Shown here piece by piece: positions 45,372-56,720 of a stretch of DNA of 64,000 nt; positions within the stretch are counted from its first letter, which is position 1, and the number at the start of each line of letters is the position of its first letter. The DNA lies in contig NZ_JAAGKO020000015.1 in assembly GCF_027947535.2 (NCBI RefSeq), positions 62,001 to 126,000 of the forward strand. The letters run 5' to 3'. The translations under genes were made by a program, and so were the position numbers. This DNA comes from Streptantibioticus silvisoli (lineage in GTDB: Bacteria; Actinomycetota; Actinomycetes; Streptomycetales; Streptomycetaceae). The notes beneath the pieces were generated by a model. It ran no database searches. It was not told the origin of the DNA and worked only from the letters and a program-made list of their open reading frames with translations.

Positions 45372-46169
45372 GTGGCCGGACCGACGATCCCTCAGCGCAG
45401 TGACCGGATGCCGCCGGCCCAGCGGCGCCCGGTGCCGCCCGCGCGGCCCCGCCGCCGGCTCACCCGGCGCGGCGCGCTCGCCCTGCTGGCGGCCGTCGCG
45501 CTGCTGGCCGGCGGCGTGCTGTACGTGCTGTACGGCTCACCGTGGCTGCGGGTGCGGCACGTGCGCGTCACCGGCACCCGGGTGCTGACCCCGGCGGCGG
45601 TGCGCGCCGCCGCCGGGGTGCCGGCCGGTGAGGCGCTGGCGTCGGTGGACCCCGGCGCGGTGGCGGCCCGGCTGCGCGCGACGCTGCCGCGGATCGCGTC
45701 GGTGCGCGTCCAGCGGTCGTGGCCGGACGCGATCGCGCTGGAGGTGACCGAACGCGAACCGAAAGCGCTGCTGAAAAAGGGCGGAAAGTTCGTCGAAGTG
45801 GACGCGGACGGTGTGCGTTATGCCACTGATCCGACGGCGCCGCGCGGAGTTCCGCTGGTGGAATTGACCGGCGCCGCCCGCTCCGGCTCTTCCGATGCGG
45901 CCTATTTCAGCACCGCGGTCCTGTTGCACTCGGCGGTGCAAGTGGCCGCCGATCTTCCCGAATCGGTACATAGCCAGACAAAATTCATCGAGGTCGGCTC
46001 GTTCGACGGAATCACCCTGGAACTCACCCGGGGCCGCAGCGTGCTGTGGGGCAGTCCGCAGGACGGCCGCCGCAAGGCGGTCGCGCTCACCGCGCTGCTC
46101 ACCGCGGACGCCGGGGCCGCGCACTACGACGTCAGCGCCCCCAGCGCCCCCGCGTCATCAGGGAGTTGA
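45372..46169 (+). CDS. ftsQ: Cell division protein FtsQ
   Basis: This 265-aa bitopic protein has a basic Pro/Arg-rich N-terminus, one membrane helix (ALALLAAVALLAGGVLYVLYG, about 35-55), a POTRA domain (WLRVRHVRVTGTRVLTPAAVRAAAGVPAGEAL in two parts, RIASVRVQRSWPDAIALEVTERE) and the FtsQ domain (FVEVDADGVRY ... GITLELTRGRSVLWG). It links early and late division proteins. GTG at 45372 follows AGGAGGCGGG. The ftsZ promoter region begins at its 3' end. Confidence 0.95.
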   Translation: MAGPTIPQRSDRMPPAQRRPVPPARPRRRLTRRGALALLAAVALLAGGVLYVLYGSPWLRVRHVRVTGTRVLTPAAVRAAAGVPAGEALASVDPGAVAARLRATLPRIASVRVQRSWPDAIALEVTEREPKALLKKGGKFVEVDADGVRYATDPTAPRGVPLVELTGAARSGSSDAAYFSTAVLLHSAVQVAADLPESVHSQTKFIEVGSFDGITLELTRGRSVLWGSPQDGRRKAVALTALLTADAGAAHYDVSAPSAPASSGS

Positions 46170-46444
46170 CTCGGAGTTCCGTATCGGTGACCCTGGTTGG
46201 CTCAGGTGGGGCATGATCACATAGGGTCGAAAGAAAAGCAGTAGGTTCGGCGTGTTCGTTGAACGAGTACGGCTTGTCGACTTAGTGTCCTGTCCAGGCG
46301 GACACAAGGAACGCTTTTAACCCTAACCCTAATCCTCAGGGTGAGGGTTGGGGTCGGCATCCGAACCGTCCCATCGGCATCCGCCGGTCCACCGCTTCCG
46401 TGGCGGACGGACCGGCACGTTAATCGAGGCGAGAGGCCTTCGAC
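46170..46444 (+). promoter_or_regulatory. ftsZ promoter and leader region
   Basis: This 275-base spacer is much less GC-rich than its surroundings, as expected for the multi-promoter region that drives ftsZ in vegetative and sporulating hyphae of Streptomyces. Likely -10 elements are CATAGGGT near 46215-46222 and TAGGTT near 46241-46246. A hairpin with a telomere-like AACCCTAACCCT arm lies at 46319-46349. GAGAGG near 46429 is the best ribosome-binding site. Which promoter is developmental cannot be told from sequence alone. Confidence 0.65.
46319..46349 (+). repeat. Inverted repeat with AACCCT units in the ftsZ leader
   Basis: AACCCTAACCCT (46319-46330) pairs with AGGGTGAGGGTT (46338-46349) at 11 of 12 positions, loop of 7. 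It lies about 95 bases before the ftsZ start and is preceded by TTTT. It could form a leader RNA hairpin or a protein-binding site. Confidence 0.8.
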
Positions 46445-47674
46445 GTGGCAGCACCGCAGAACTACCTCGCAGTCATCAAGGTCGTCGGTATCGGCGGCGG
46501 CGGTGTCAACGCCATCAACAGGATGATCGAGGTCGGTCTCAAGGGCGTCGAGTTCATCGCGATCAACACCGACGCGCAGGCCCTGCTCATGTCCGACGCC
46601 GACGTCAAGCTCGATGTCGGCCGCGAGTTGACCCGGGGCCTCGGCGCCGGCGCCAACCCCGACGTCGGCCGCAAGGCGGCCGAGGACCACCGCGAGGAGA
46701 TCGAGGAGGTCCTCAAGGGGGCCGACATGGTCTTCGTCACGGCCGGCGAGGGCGGCGGCACCGGCACCGGCGGCGCGCCCGTGGTGGCCAACATCGCCCG
46801 CTCGCTGGGCGCGCTGACCATCGGGGTGGTCACCCGTCCGTTCACCTTCGAGGGCCGCCGCCGCGCCAACCAGGCCGAGGACGGCATCGCCGGCCTGCGC
46901 GACGAGGTCGACACCCTCATCGTCATCCCCAACGACCGGCTGCTGTCCATCTCCGACCGCCAGGTCAGCGTGCTGGACGCCTTCAAGTCGGCCGACCAGG
47001 TGCTGCTGTCCGGCGTCCAGGGCATCACCGACCTGATCACCACCCCGGGCCTGATCAACCTCGACTTCGCCGACGTCAAGTCCGTGATGTCGGAGGCCGG
47101 TTCGGCGCTGATGGGCATCGGTTCGGCCCGCGGCGACGACCGCGCGGTCGCGGCGGCCGAGATGGCCATCTCCTCCCCGCTGCTGGAGGCGTCCATCGAC
47201 GGCGCCCGCGGCGTGCTGCTGTCCATCTCCGGCGGCTCCGACCTCGGCCTGTTCGAGATCAACGAGTCCGCCCAGCTGGTCAGCGAGGCCGCCCACCCCG
47301 AGGCCAACATCATCTTCGGCGCCGTCATCGACGACGCGCTCGGCGACGAGGTGCGGGTCACCGTCATCGCGGCCGGCTTCGACGGCGGCCAGCCGCCGAC
47401 CAAGAGCCGCGACAAGGTCATCAGCACCTACACCTCCTCCCCCCGCGAGGAGAACACCGGTTCGGCCGCGCCGCGGCTGGCCCCGCAGCCCACCGACAGC
47501 TCCCGGCCGTCCTTCGGCGGCCTGGGCAACCTCACCCCGCGCGAGCCGGTCGAGGCCCGCGACGCCGACGGCGAGACCCCGGCCACCCCGCCGATCTCGC
47601 CCCAGGTGCCGCCGGCCCGTCCCTACCAGGACAGCCAGGCCGAGGAACTCGACGTTCCCGACTTCCTCAAGTGA
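46445..47674 (+). CDS. ftsZ: Cell division protein FtsZ
   Basis: This 409-aa tubulin-like GTPase forms the Z-ring. It contains [30 protein letters not shown], the GTP-binding signature GGGTGTG at 103-109, the synergy-loop region [20 protein letters not shown] and a C-terminal peptide [10 protein letters not shown] that binds SepF and FtsW partners. A flexible Pro/Thr-rich linker joins core and peptide. GTG at 46445 is used because the family begins [19 protein letters not shown]. Expression is from the large promoter region upstream. Confidence 0.99.
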   Translation: MAAPQNYLAVIKVVGIGGGGVNAINRMIEVGLKGVEFIAINTDAQALLMSDADVKLDVGRELTRGLGAGANPDVGRKAAEDHREEIEEVLKGADMVFVTAGEGGGTGTGGAPVVANIARSLGALTIGVVTRPFTFEGRRRANQAEDGIAGLRDEVDTLIVIPNDRLLSISDRQVSVLDAFKSADQVLLSGVQGITDLITTPGLINLDFADVKSVMSEAGSALMGIGSARGDDRAVAAAEMAISSPLLEASIDGARGVLLSISGGSDLGLFEINESAQLVSEAAHPEANIIFGAVIDDALGDEVRVTVIAAGFDGGQPPTKSRDKVISTYTSSPREENTGSAAPRLAPQPTDSSRPSFGGLGNLTPREPVEARDADGETPATPPISPQVPPARPYQDSQAEELDVPDFLK

Positions 47675-47702
47675 CACCGGCGCCGGACCGAGCGAGACCG
47701 CG

Positions 47703-48437
47703 TTGATAGGCCAGTCATACGAAACGGGCGGCGCCCGCTTCGCCTTCACCGACCGGTGGGGCGGGGTGAGCGCCGCTCCGTACGCCCAGCTCAACCTCGG
47801 CGGCGCGGTCGGCGACGACCCCGCCGCCGTCCTGGGCAACCGGAACCTCGCCGCCCGCACGCTGGGGGTGGACCCGGCGGACGTGGTGTGGATGAACCAG
47901 GTGCACGGCAAGGACGTCGCGGTGGTCGACACCCCCGGCGGGCTCGCCGGGGCGACCCCGGTCGACGCGGTCGTCACCACCCGCCCCGGACTCGCCCTGG
48001 CCGTGCTCACCGCCGACTGCGTGCCGGTGCTGCTGGCCGACCCGGTCGCCGGCGTCGCCGGCGCCGCGCACGCCGGACGCCCCGGCCTGCTGGCCGGCGT
48101 CGTCCCCGCCGTCGTCGAGGCGATGACCGCGCTCGGCGCCGAACCGGAACGCCTCGTCGTACACACCGGCCCCGCCGTCTGCGGCCGTTGCTACGAGGTG
48201 CCGCAGGACCTGCGTCAACTCGGCGCCGACACCGTCCCCGAAACGTGGGCCACCACCCGCTGGGGCACCCCGGCGCTCGACATCGTGGCCGGCGTCCAGG
48301 CCCAGCTCGGCCGGCTCGGCGTCACCGGGCGCACCGCCTCCGCGGTCTGCACGCTGGAGTCCGCCGACCACTTCTCCTACCGCCGCGACCGGACCACCGG
48401 CCGCCTGGCGTCCTACGTCTGGCTGGAGTCCCGATGA
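47703..48437 (+). CDS. pgeF: YfiH/PgeF-type polyphenol oxidase family protein
   Basis: This 244-aa protein belongs to the laccase-domain (DUF152) family; E. coli PgeF removes wrongly built muropeptide precursors. Motifs are RFAFTDRWGGVSAAPYAQLNL, VVWMNQVHGKDV, LAVLTADCVPVLLAD, GAAHAGRPGLLAGV and VHTGPAVCGRCYEV, which carry the metal-binding His/Cys residues. The proposed start is a rare TTG at 47703, since MIGQSYETGGARFAFTDRWGG matches the family start; GAGCGAGA lies upstream. Its stop overlaps the next gene by ATGA. Confidence 0.92.
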   Translation: MIGQSYETGGARFAFTDRWGGVSAAPYAQLNLGGAVGDDPAAVLGNRNLAARTLGVDPADVVWMNQVHGKDVAVVDTPGGLAGATPVDAVVTTRPGLALAVLTADCVPVLLADPVAGVAGAAHAGRPGLLAGVVPAVVEAMTALGAEPERLVVHTGPAVCGRCYEVPQDLRQLGADTVPETWATTRWGTPALDIVAGVQAQLGRLGVTGRTASAVCTLESADHFSYRRDRTTGRLASYVWLESR

Positions 48438-49186
48438 CCGGCGAACCGACGACCGACCCCGTCTCCCCGGACGAGCGCAAGGCCCAACTCGCCGCCAATC
48501 TCGCCCGGGTCGAGCACCGCATCGCCGCCGCCTGCGACGCGGCCGGCCGTGACCGCTCGCAGGTCACCCTCATCGTGGTGACCAAGACCTACCCCGCCGA
48601 CGATGTGACATTCCTCGCGCAACTGGGTGTCCGCCAGGTCGCGGAGAACCGCGACCAGGAGGCCGCCGCCAAGGCCGCCGCCTGCGCCGGAGCCGGGCTG
48701 AGCTGGCACTTCGTCGGCCAGTTGCAGACCAACAAGGCGCGTTCGGTGGTCGGTTACGCCGATCACGTCCACTCCGTCGACCGGCTGCGGCTGGTGACCG
48801 CGCTGTCCGACGCCGCCGTGCGGGCCGGCCGGGAGGTCGGCTGCCTGGTGCAGGTCGCGCTCGACGCGGCGTCAGGGACGGTCGGCGGTCGCGGCGGTGC
48901 CGCCCCGCAGGACGTCGAGGCGGTCGCCGACGCGATCGCCGCCGCGCCCGGCCTGCGGATCGAGGGCCTGATGGCGGTCGCACCGCTGGCGGGGGAGTAC
49001 GCCGGTCAACCTCGTGCCGCGTTCGACAGGCTTTCGGATATCGCGTCCGTCCTGCGCGGATCGCATCCGGCTGCGAACATGGTTTCCGCCGGGATGAGTT
49101 CGGACCTCGAGGAAGCCGTTGCGGCGGGTGCGACACATGTACGCGTCGGTACTGCGGTACTCGGAGTCCGTCCCCCCCTCCGGTAA
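48434..49186 (+). CDS. YggS/PROSC-type pyridoxal phosphate homeostasis protein
   Basis: This 250-aa single-domain TIM barrel binds pyridoxal phosphate. Typical segments are LIVVTKTYPADDVTFLAQLG (the PLP lysine is in VTKTY), VAENRDQEAAAKAAA, WHFVGQLQTNKARSV, VHSVDRLRLV, VQVALD, IEGLMAVAPLAG and MVSAGMSSDLEEAVAAGATHVRVGTAVLG. The family keeps free PLP low and affects amino-acid balance. ATG at 48434 overlaps the previous stop. The order ftsZ-pgeF-yggS-sepF-yggT-divIVA is conserved in Gram-positive bacteria. Confidence 0.95.
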   Translation: MTGEPTTDPVSPDERKAQLAANLARVEHRIAAACDAAGRDRSQVTLIVVTKTYPADDVTFLAQLGVRQVAENRDQEAAAKAAACAGAGLSWHFVGQLQTNKARSVVGYADHVHSVDRLRLVTALSDAAVRAGREVGCLVQVALDAASGTVGGRGGAAPQDVEAVADAIAAAPGLRIEGLMAVAPLAGEYAGQPRAAFDRLSDIASVLRGSHPAANMVSAGMSSDLEEAVAAGATHVRVGTAVLGVRPPLR

Positions 49187-49310
49187 CGTCACGAAGAAGT
49201 CGGACCACAGCAGAAAATATGGTCACGCTTCGCCCAACACGGAGCAGGCCCAGTGGATCTCCCTCACCTGGTGACGGTTTCGATCCACCACAGAGCGGAG
49301 GACGGAGAGC

Positions 49311-49871
49311 ATGGCCGGCGCGATGCGCAAGATGGCGGTCTACCTCGGCCTCGTGGAGGACGATGGGTACGACGGCCCGGGGTTCGACCCCGACGACGAG
49401 TTCGAACCCGAGCCCGAACCCGAGCGGGTGAGACGGCAGCACCAGCCGCCGGCCGAGGAGCCACCCCGCGTCGCGCACCCCCCGGCCCCCCGGGAACCGC
49501 GGATCGCCCCAGTGGCATCCATCACACCTGAACGCCGCACTCTGGAGAAGAACGCACCGGTGATCATGCCCAAGGTCGTGTCGGAGCGAGAGCCCTACCG
49601 GATCACGACGCTGCACCCGCGGACGTACAACGAAGCCCGTACGATCGGGGAACACTTCCGGGAGAGCACCCCGGTGATCATGAATCTGACGGAGATGGAT
49701 GACACGGACGCCAAACGTCTGGTGGACTTCGCAGCAGGTCTCGTCTTCGGTCTGCACGGCAGCATCGAGCGGGTGACGCAGAAGGTGTTCCTGCTGTCTC
49801 CTGCTAACGTCGATGTCACGGCGGAGGACAAAGCCCGTATCGCCGAGGGCGGATTCTTCAACCAGAGCTGA
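49311..49871 (+). CDS. sepF: Cell division protein SepF
   Basis: SepF anchors FtsZ to the membrane in bacteria lacking FtsA, as here. The 186-aa protein starts with an amphipathic membrane-binding helix ([17 protein letters not shown]), followed by an acidic/Pro-rich linker ([20 protein letters not shown]) and the SepF core ([65 protein letters not shown]). ATG at 49311 follows GGACGGAGAGC. The 124-base spacer upstream has TATGGT near 49217 as a possible -10. Confidence 0.97.
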   Translation: MAGAMRKMAVYLGLVEDDGYDGPGFDPDDEFEPEPEPERVRRQHQPPAEEPPRVAHPPAPREPRIAPVASITPERRTLEKNAPVIMPKVVSEREPYRITTLHPRTYNEARTIGEHFRESTPVIMNLTEMDDTDAKRLVDFAAGLVFGLHGSIERVTQKVFLLSPANVDVTAEDKARIAEGGFFNQS

Positions 49872-49933
49872 GACGACAAGTACGTGGAACCGGACCGTGA
49901 GGGCCGCAGGACAGCAGGGGAAGGGGTGGCGCG

Positions 49934-50218
49934 ATGAACGTGTTCTGGCAGATCGTTCAGATCGTGTTGCTGGTCTTCCTGATCGTGCTGATCTTCCGGT
50001 TGGTGATGAACTACGTCTTCCAGTTCGCCCGGTCGTGGCGCCCCGGCAAGGCCATGGTGGTGGTGCTGGAAGCCACCTACACTGTCACCGACCCGCCACT
50101 CAAGCTTTTGCGGCGGTTCATCCCGCCGCTGCGTCTCGGGGGCGTAGCGCTCGACCTGTCCTTCTTCGTATTGATGATCATCGTCTACATCCTGATCTCC
50201 GTCGTGGCCAGGCTGTGA
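49934..50218 (+). CDS. YggT family membrane protein
   Basis: This 94-aa protein has two hydrophobic segments (IVQIVLLVFLIVLIFRLVMNYVF and LDLSFFVLMIIVYILISVVA) separated by a cytoplasmic loop with TVTDPPLKLLRRFIPPLRLGG, the YggT signature. Family members lie between sepF and divIVA in many Gram-positive bacteria and have been linked to osmotic tolerance or division, but the mechanism is unknown. ATG at 49934 follows GGGGAAGGGG. Confidence 0.94.
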   Translation: MNVFWQIVQIVLLVFLIVLIFRLVMNYVFQFARSWRPGKAMVVVLEATYTVTDPPLKLLRRFIPPLRLGGVALDLSFFVLMIIVYILISVVARL

Positions 50219-50265
50219 ACGAGTACGGTCTAGCCGAATGCCGACGATCACGTTGAGGTGAAGAG

Positions 50266-51564
50266 ATGCCGTTGACCCCCGAGGACGTTCGTAACAAGCA
50301 GTTCACGACCGTCCGCCTCCGAGAAGGCTATGACGAGGATGAGGTCGACGCCTTCCTCGATGAGGTTGAAGCCGAGCTGACCCGTCTGCTGCGCGAGAAC
50401 GAGGACCTGCGCGCCAAGCTGGCGGCGGCCACCCGCGCCGCCGCGCAGAACCAGCAGCAGAACATGCGCAAGCAGGAGCAGCAGGAGAGGCCCGGGGCTC
50501 CGGTACCCGCCGCCATATCCGGTCCGCAGCCGGTGCCGCCGGGACAGCAGCAGCAAATGGGCGGTCCGCCCCAGCTGCCCGGTGCACCCCAGCTGCCGGC
50601 CGGCCCGAGCGGGCAGCAGCAGCACGGACCGCAGGGCGGTCCGATGGGTCCCGGCGGCCCCATGGGCCAGGGACCGATGGGCCAGGGACCGATGCAGGGT
50701 TCCGGTCCGATGGGCCAGGGCGGCCCCGGCCCGATGCAGGGCCCCGGCGGTCCCATGGGCCAGGGCGGCCCCGGTCCGATGGGCCAGGGTCCCATGGGCC
50801 AGGGCCCGATGGGGCAGGGTCCGATGGGCCAGCCGCAGATGCAGCAGCAGATGCCGCCGCAGATGATGCAGCAGCCGCAGCACCCCATGCAGCAGCAGGG
50901 CGGCCCGCACGGCGACAGCGCCGCGCGTGTCCTCTCCCTCGCCCAGCAGACCGCCGACCAGGCGATCGCGGAGGCCCGTTCCGAGGCCAACAAGATCGTC
51001 GGCGAGGCGCGCAGCCGTGCCGAGGGCCTGGAGCGCGACGCCCGCGCCAAGGCCGACGCGCTGGAGCGGGACGCGCAGGAGAAGCACCGTGTCGCGATGG
51101 GCTCGCTGGAGTCCGCCCGCGCCACGCTGGAGCGCAAGGTCGAGGACCTGCGCGGCTTCGAGCGCGAGTACCGCACCCGCCTGAAGTCCTACCTGGAGAG
51201 CCAGCTGCGCCAGTTGGAGAACCAGGCGGACGACTCGCTGGCCCCGCCGCGCACCCCGGCAGCCGCCTCGCTCCCGTCGTCGTCCACCATGGGCGGCGGT
51301 ATGGGCGCCGGCACGATGGGCAGCGGCATGGCCGCGGCCGGTGCCGGTGCGCTCGGGCACGGCGGCCACAACGGGCACAACGGCGGCCAGACCTACGGCG
51401 GCCAGCAGATGGGCGGTCAGGGCGGACACACCTACGGCGGTCAGCCGCAGATGTCGCCGGCCATGACGCAGCCGATGGCGCCGGTCCGTCCGCAGGGCCC
51501 GCAGCCCTTGCAGCAGGCGCCGACGCCGATGCGCGGCTTCCTGATCGACGAGGACGACAACTGA
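50266..51564 (+). CDS. divIVA: Polar growth determinant DivIVA with collagen-like linker
   Basis: DivIVA (Wag31) marks hyphal tips and directs polar growth in actinomycetes. The N-terminal domain MPLTPEDVRNKQFTTVRLRE with EDEVDAFLDEVEAELTRLLREN binds membrane and starts the first coiled coil. A long second coiled coil spans about 235-325 (RVLSLAQQTADQAIAEARSE ... LESQLRQLENQADD). Between them, residues about 75-230 are Gly/Pro/Met/Gln-rich with GPMGQ repeats. A His/Gly/Gln-rich region follows and the end is MRGFLIDEDDN. ATG at 50266 follows GAGGTGAAGAG. The linker is typical in kind but unusually repetitive. Confidence 0.97.
   Translation: MPLTPEDVRNKQFTTVRLREGYDEDEVDAFLDEVEAELTRLLRENEDLRAKLAAATRAAAQNQQQNMRKQEQQERPGAPVPAAISGPQPVPPGQQQQMGGPPQLPGAPQLPAGPSGQQQHGPQGGPMGPGGPMGQGPMGQGPMQGSGPMGQGGPGPMQGPGGPMGQGGPGPMGQGPMGQGPMGQGPMGQPQMQQQMPPQMMQQPQHPMQQQGGPHGDSAARVLSLAQQTADQAIAEARSEANKIVGEARSRAEGLERDARAKADALERDAQEKHRVAMGSLESARATLERKVEDLRGFEREYRTRLKSYLESQLRQLENQADDSLAPPRTPAAASLPSSSTMGGGMGAGTMGSGMAAAGAGALGHGGHNGHNGGQTYGGQQMGGQGGHTYGGQPQMSPAMTQPMAPVRPQGPQPLQQAPTPMRGFLIDEDDN
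50640..50840. repeat. Coding tandem repeat in divIVA (GPMGQ)
   Basis: CCGATGGGCCAGGG-type 15-bp units recur between about 50641 and 50835, some in direct succession. They encode GPMGQ and GGPGPMGQ. The period is a multiple of three, so length variation would keep the frame. Confidence 0.9.
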
Positions 51565-51607
51565 GCGCAGCCGCAGGGCTGAACATGTGACAGCGGACAT
51601 GCAAGAA

Positions 51608-51650
51608 CGGGCCGGGGCCAGGAGATCTTCTCCTGGCCCCGGCCCGTTGT
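51608..51650. terminator. Bidirectional terminator between divIVA and ileS
   Basis: CGGGCCGGGGCCAGGAGA (51608-51625) and 51629-51646 form a perfect 18-bp stem with a 3-base loop, then TTGT. It lies between the convergent divIVA and ileS genes and should serve both. Confidence 0.93.
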
Positions 51651-51658
51651 CGGTGCGG

Positions 51659-54787
<3,129 letters not shown>

Positions 54788-55063
54788 CGGTTCGTCCTCC
54801 GGCGGAACGCTGCATCACGGCGTGCGGCGAAGGGACGAGAGCGCGCTCCCGCGGTACCACCCTCCTTGGCCGCCGGCGCGTGCGCGCCGCCGACCCGCTC
54901 ATTGGGCCGCGATGCCGGTTCTACTCGCCCGCGGTCGTACCGGGGGGTTTCCTCCGACGGCTCCGGGGTGATCTTCACACCGCGCACACCCCCGGGCTCC
55001 CACCGTCCCCGGGTCGCTGCTGGCTGCGTGCGGCGCTACTCGTCCCCATCCACGCCTTTCGCT
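54788..55063 (-). ncRNA. T-box riboswitch of ileS (translational type)
   Basis: On the minus strand the leader contains the T-box bulge sequence AGGGTGGTACCGCG (54850-54863), and the ileS Shine-Dalgarno GGAGGACG follows 55 bases later. A complementary GTCCCTTCGCC stretch between them can form the alternative helix. Upstream, GTGAAGATCACC presents an ATC triplet (54970-54972), the isoleucine codon, in the expected specifier-loop position. With no terminator before the gene, control should be of translation: uncharged tRNA-Ile binding frees the ribosome-binding site. Confidence 0.93.
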
Positions 55064-55069
55064 GTGCCC

Positions 55070-55075
55070 AGTGTA
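55070..55075 (-). promoter_or_regulatory. -10 element of the ileS T-box transcript
   Basis: TACACT on the minus strand lies about seven bases before the presumed start of the T-box leader. No clear -35 is visible. Confidence 0.5.
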
Positions 55076-55291
55076 CGGGGAGCCGGCCGCTGGTTCCGCC
55101 GGATTACCGGGCCGGCGGCGCCGTAGGCCGAACGGCGGGAACCGGCGGCGCGGTACGGGTCGTTATCCGGGCATATCGGATTACCCGCCCGGCGGCTGGG
55201 CAGAACGCAGGGCAGACCCGCCCGCCGGGCGGTCCGCAGCGTGCCGCATCCGGACGCGGGCGGCAGCACACGAGGTGAAGGGGGCGCGGCC
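55076..55291. other. Divergent intergenic region ileS / DksA-like gene
   Basis: About 215 bases that should hold the promoter of the rightward DksA-like gene. No convincing element could be placed; GAGGTGAAGGGGG just before 55292 is the ribosome-binding region. Confidence 0.4.
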
Positions 55292-55849
55292 ATGGTGGCG
55301 AGGAAGAGCGCCGCGAAGTCCGCGCGGCCGCAGCAGGCGGCACCGGCGAAGAAGGCCGCCGCCGGGAAGCAGGGTTCCGGGACCGCCCGGAGCCGTACCG
55401 GGAGGGGACACACCGCGATGACCGCGAACGAGACGGCGCCCCCGGCGCGCGAGCCCGCCGGGCTGCCGGTGCGGCCGGGGGAGGAGCCCTGGACCGCCGC
55501 GGAGGCCGGTGAGGCCCGCGCCCAGCTCGACGACGACGCCGCCCGGCTGCGCGAGGAGATCCGGCTGTCGGAGGCGGCCGTCTCCGGCCTGATGCGCGAC
55601 TCCGGCGACGGGGCCGGCGACGACCAGGCGGACGTCGGCACCAAGAACATCTCCCGCGAGCACGAGATGTCCCTGGCCGACAACGCCCGCGAGATGCTGA
55701 TCCAGACCGAGCACGCCCTGGAACGCCTCGACAACGGCACCTACGGCCGCTGCGAGTCCTGCGGCAACCCGATCGGCAAGGCCCGCGTGCTGGCCTTCCC
55801 CCGGGCCACCCTCTGCGTCGAGTGCAAACAGCGCACCGAACGGCGCTGA
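55292..55849 (+). CDS. TraR/DksA-family zinc-finger protein
   Basis: This 185-aa protein has a Lys/Ala-rich basic N-terminus (MVARKSAAKSARPQQAAPAK), a helical hairpin (ARAQLDDDAARLREEIRLSE ... DNAREMLIQTEHALERLDNG) and a C-terminal zinc finger CESCGN...CVEC (YGRCESCGNPIGKARVLAFPRATLCVECKQRTERR in two parts). DksA/TraR proteins bind RNA polymerase in the secondary channel; in actinobacteria the exact role is less clear. The basic N-terminus is unusual for DksA and may bind nucleic acid. ATG at 55292 follows AAGGGGG. Confidence 0.92.
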   Translation: MVARKSAAKSARPQQAAPAKKAAAGKQGSGTARSRTGRGHTAMTANETAPPAREPAGLPVRPGEEPWTAAEAGEARAQLDDDAARLREEIRLSEAAVSGLMRDSGDGAGDDQADVGTKNISREHEMSLADNAREMLIQTEHALERLDNGTYGRCESCGNPIGKARVLAFPRATLCVECKQRTERR

Positions 55850-55934
55850 GGTCCACTGACCCATCCCGATCCGGTGCCGTACTCTCGTCTCGTCAGGCAC
55901 GGCCTGGCGCGGGACTCAAGGCTGAGGGACTTAC

Positions 55935-56669
55935 GTGACGAAGGCGGAGCGCACCATCGGTACGCCAGGGTTCGAACCGGCCGCCGGTGAGCCGGCGGAC
56001 GGACAGCACAGCGACGGCCGCCGGCCGGACGGCGACCGGCCGGCCCCGCCGGCCGCCGGTGAGCCGGCCGCGGACGCGGTGCCCCCCGTGGGCGCGGCGG
56101 ACGGCCCGGACCCGGTGGACCCCGGCGCGGACCCCGACGGCGAGCCCGGCACCGGCGGCGACGCCGGGGCGGCTCCCGGGCGTGGCAAGCGGCGGATGCC
56201 GGCGCTGCTCGGCGTCGCGGCGCTGGCGTACCTGCTCGACATCGTCAGCAAGACCCTGGTGGTGCACCACCTGGAGGGGCGCCCGGCCATCCCGGTCCTC
56301 GGCTCCTACCTCCAGCTGTGGGCCACCCGCAACTCCGGCGCCGCCTTCGGCATCGGCCAGGGCATGACCATCGTCTTCTCCGTGATCGCGCTCATCGTGA
56401 TCGGCGTCATCGCCCGGCTGTCGCGCAAGCTCTACAGCGTGCCGTGGGCGATCGCGCTGGGCCTGCTGCTCGGCGGGGCGCTGGGCAACCTCACCGACCG
56501 GATCTTCCGCTCACCGGGCGTCTTCCGCGGCGCGGTCGTCGACTTCATCGCCCCGAAGGACTTCGCCGTCTTCAACCTCGCCGACTCCGCGATCGTCTGC
56601 GGCGGCGTCCTCATCGTGTGGCTGTCCTTCCGCGGCCTGGACCCGGACGGCACCCTCCACCGGGACTGA
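55935..56669 (+). CDS. lspA: Lipoprotein signal peptidase LspA with long N-terminal extension
   Basis: LspA removes the signal peptide of prolipoproteins at the membrane. The membrane core (about residues 88-235) shows [56 protein letters not shown] and [16 protein letters not shown], with the catalytic aspartates in LTDR and LADS. The first 85 residues are Pro/Ala/Gly/Asp-rich with PAAGEPA repeats and have no counterpart in ordinary LspA (about 160-170 aa). GTG at 55935 is the annotated start; a start nearer the core (for example at the Met before PALLGV) is possible but lacks a ribosome-binding site. Confidence 0.95.
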   Translation: MTKAERTIGTPGFEPAAGEPADGQHSDGRRPDGDRPAPPAAGEPAADAVPPVGAADGPDPVDPGADPDGEPGTGGDAGAAPGRGKRRMPALLGVAALAYLLDIVSKTLVVHHLEGRPAIPVLGSYLQLWATRNSGAAFGIGQGMTIVFSVIALIVIGVIARLSRKLYSVPWAIALGLLLGGALGNLTDRIFRSPGVFRGAVVDFIAPKDFAVFNLADSAIVCGGVLIVWLSFRGLDPDGTLHRD

Positions 56670-56670
56670 G

Positions 56671-56706
56671 CCGACCCCGGGCGGACGAGCGGGCCCGCGG
56701 GGTCGG
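56671..56706 (+). terminator. Hairpin between lspA and the pseudouridine synthase gene
   Basis: CCGACCCCG (56671-56679) pairs with CGGGGTCGG (56698-56706), with further pairing possible inside the loop. It follows the lspA stop by one base and ends just before the next promoter's CATACT (56708-56713). No T-run follows. Confidence 0.6.
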
Positions 56707-56720
56707 GCATACTCGACCTG

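Noticed and set aside
46319-46349. Chromosome end (telomere)
   Set aside because: The AACCCT units occur twice only and sit in the conserved ftsQ-ftsZ spacer, far from any end; Streptomyces telomeres are different palindromic sequences.
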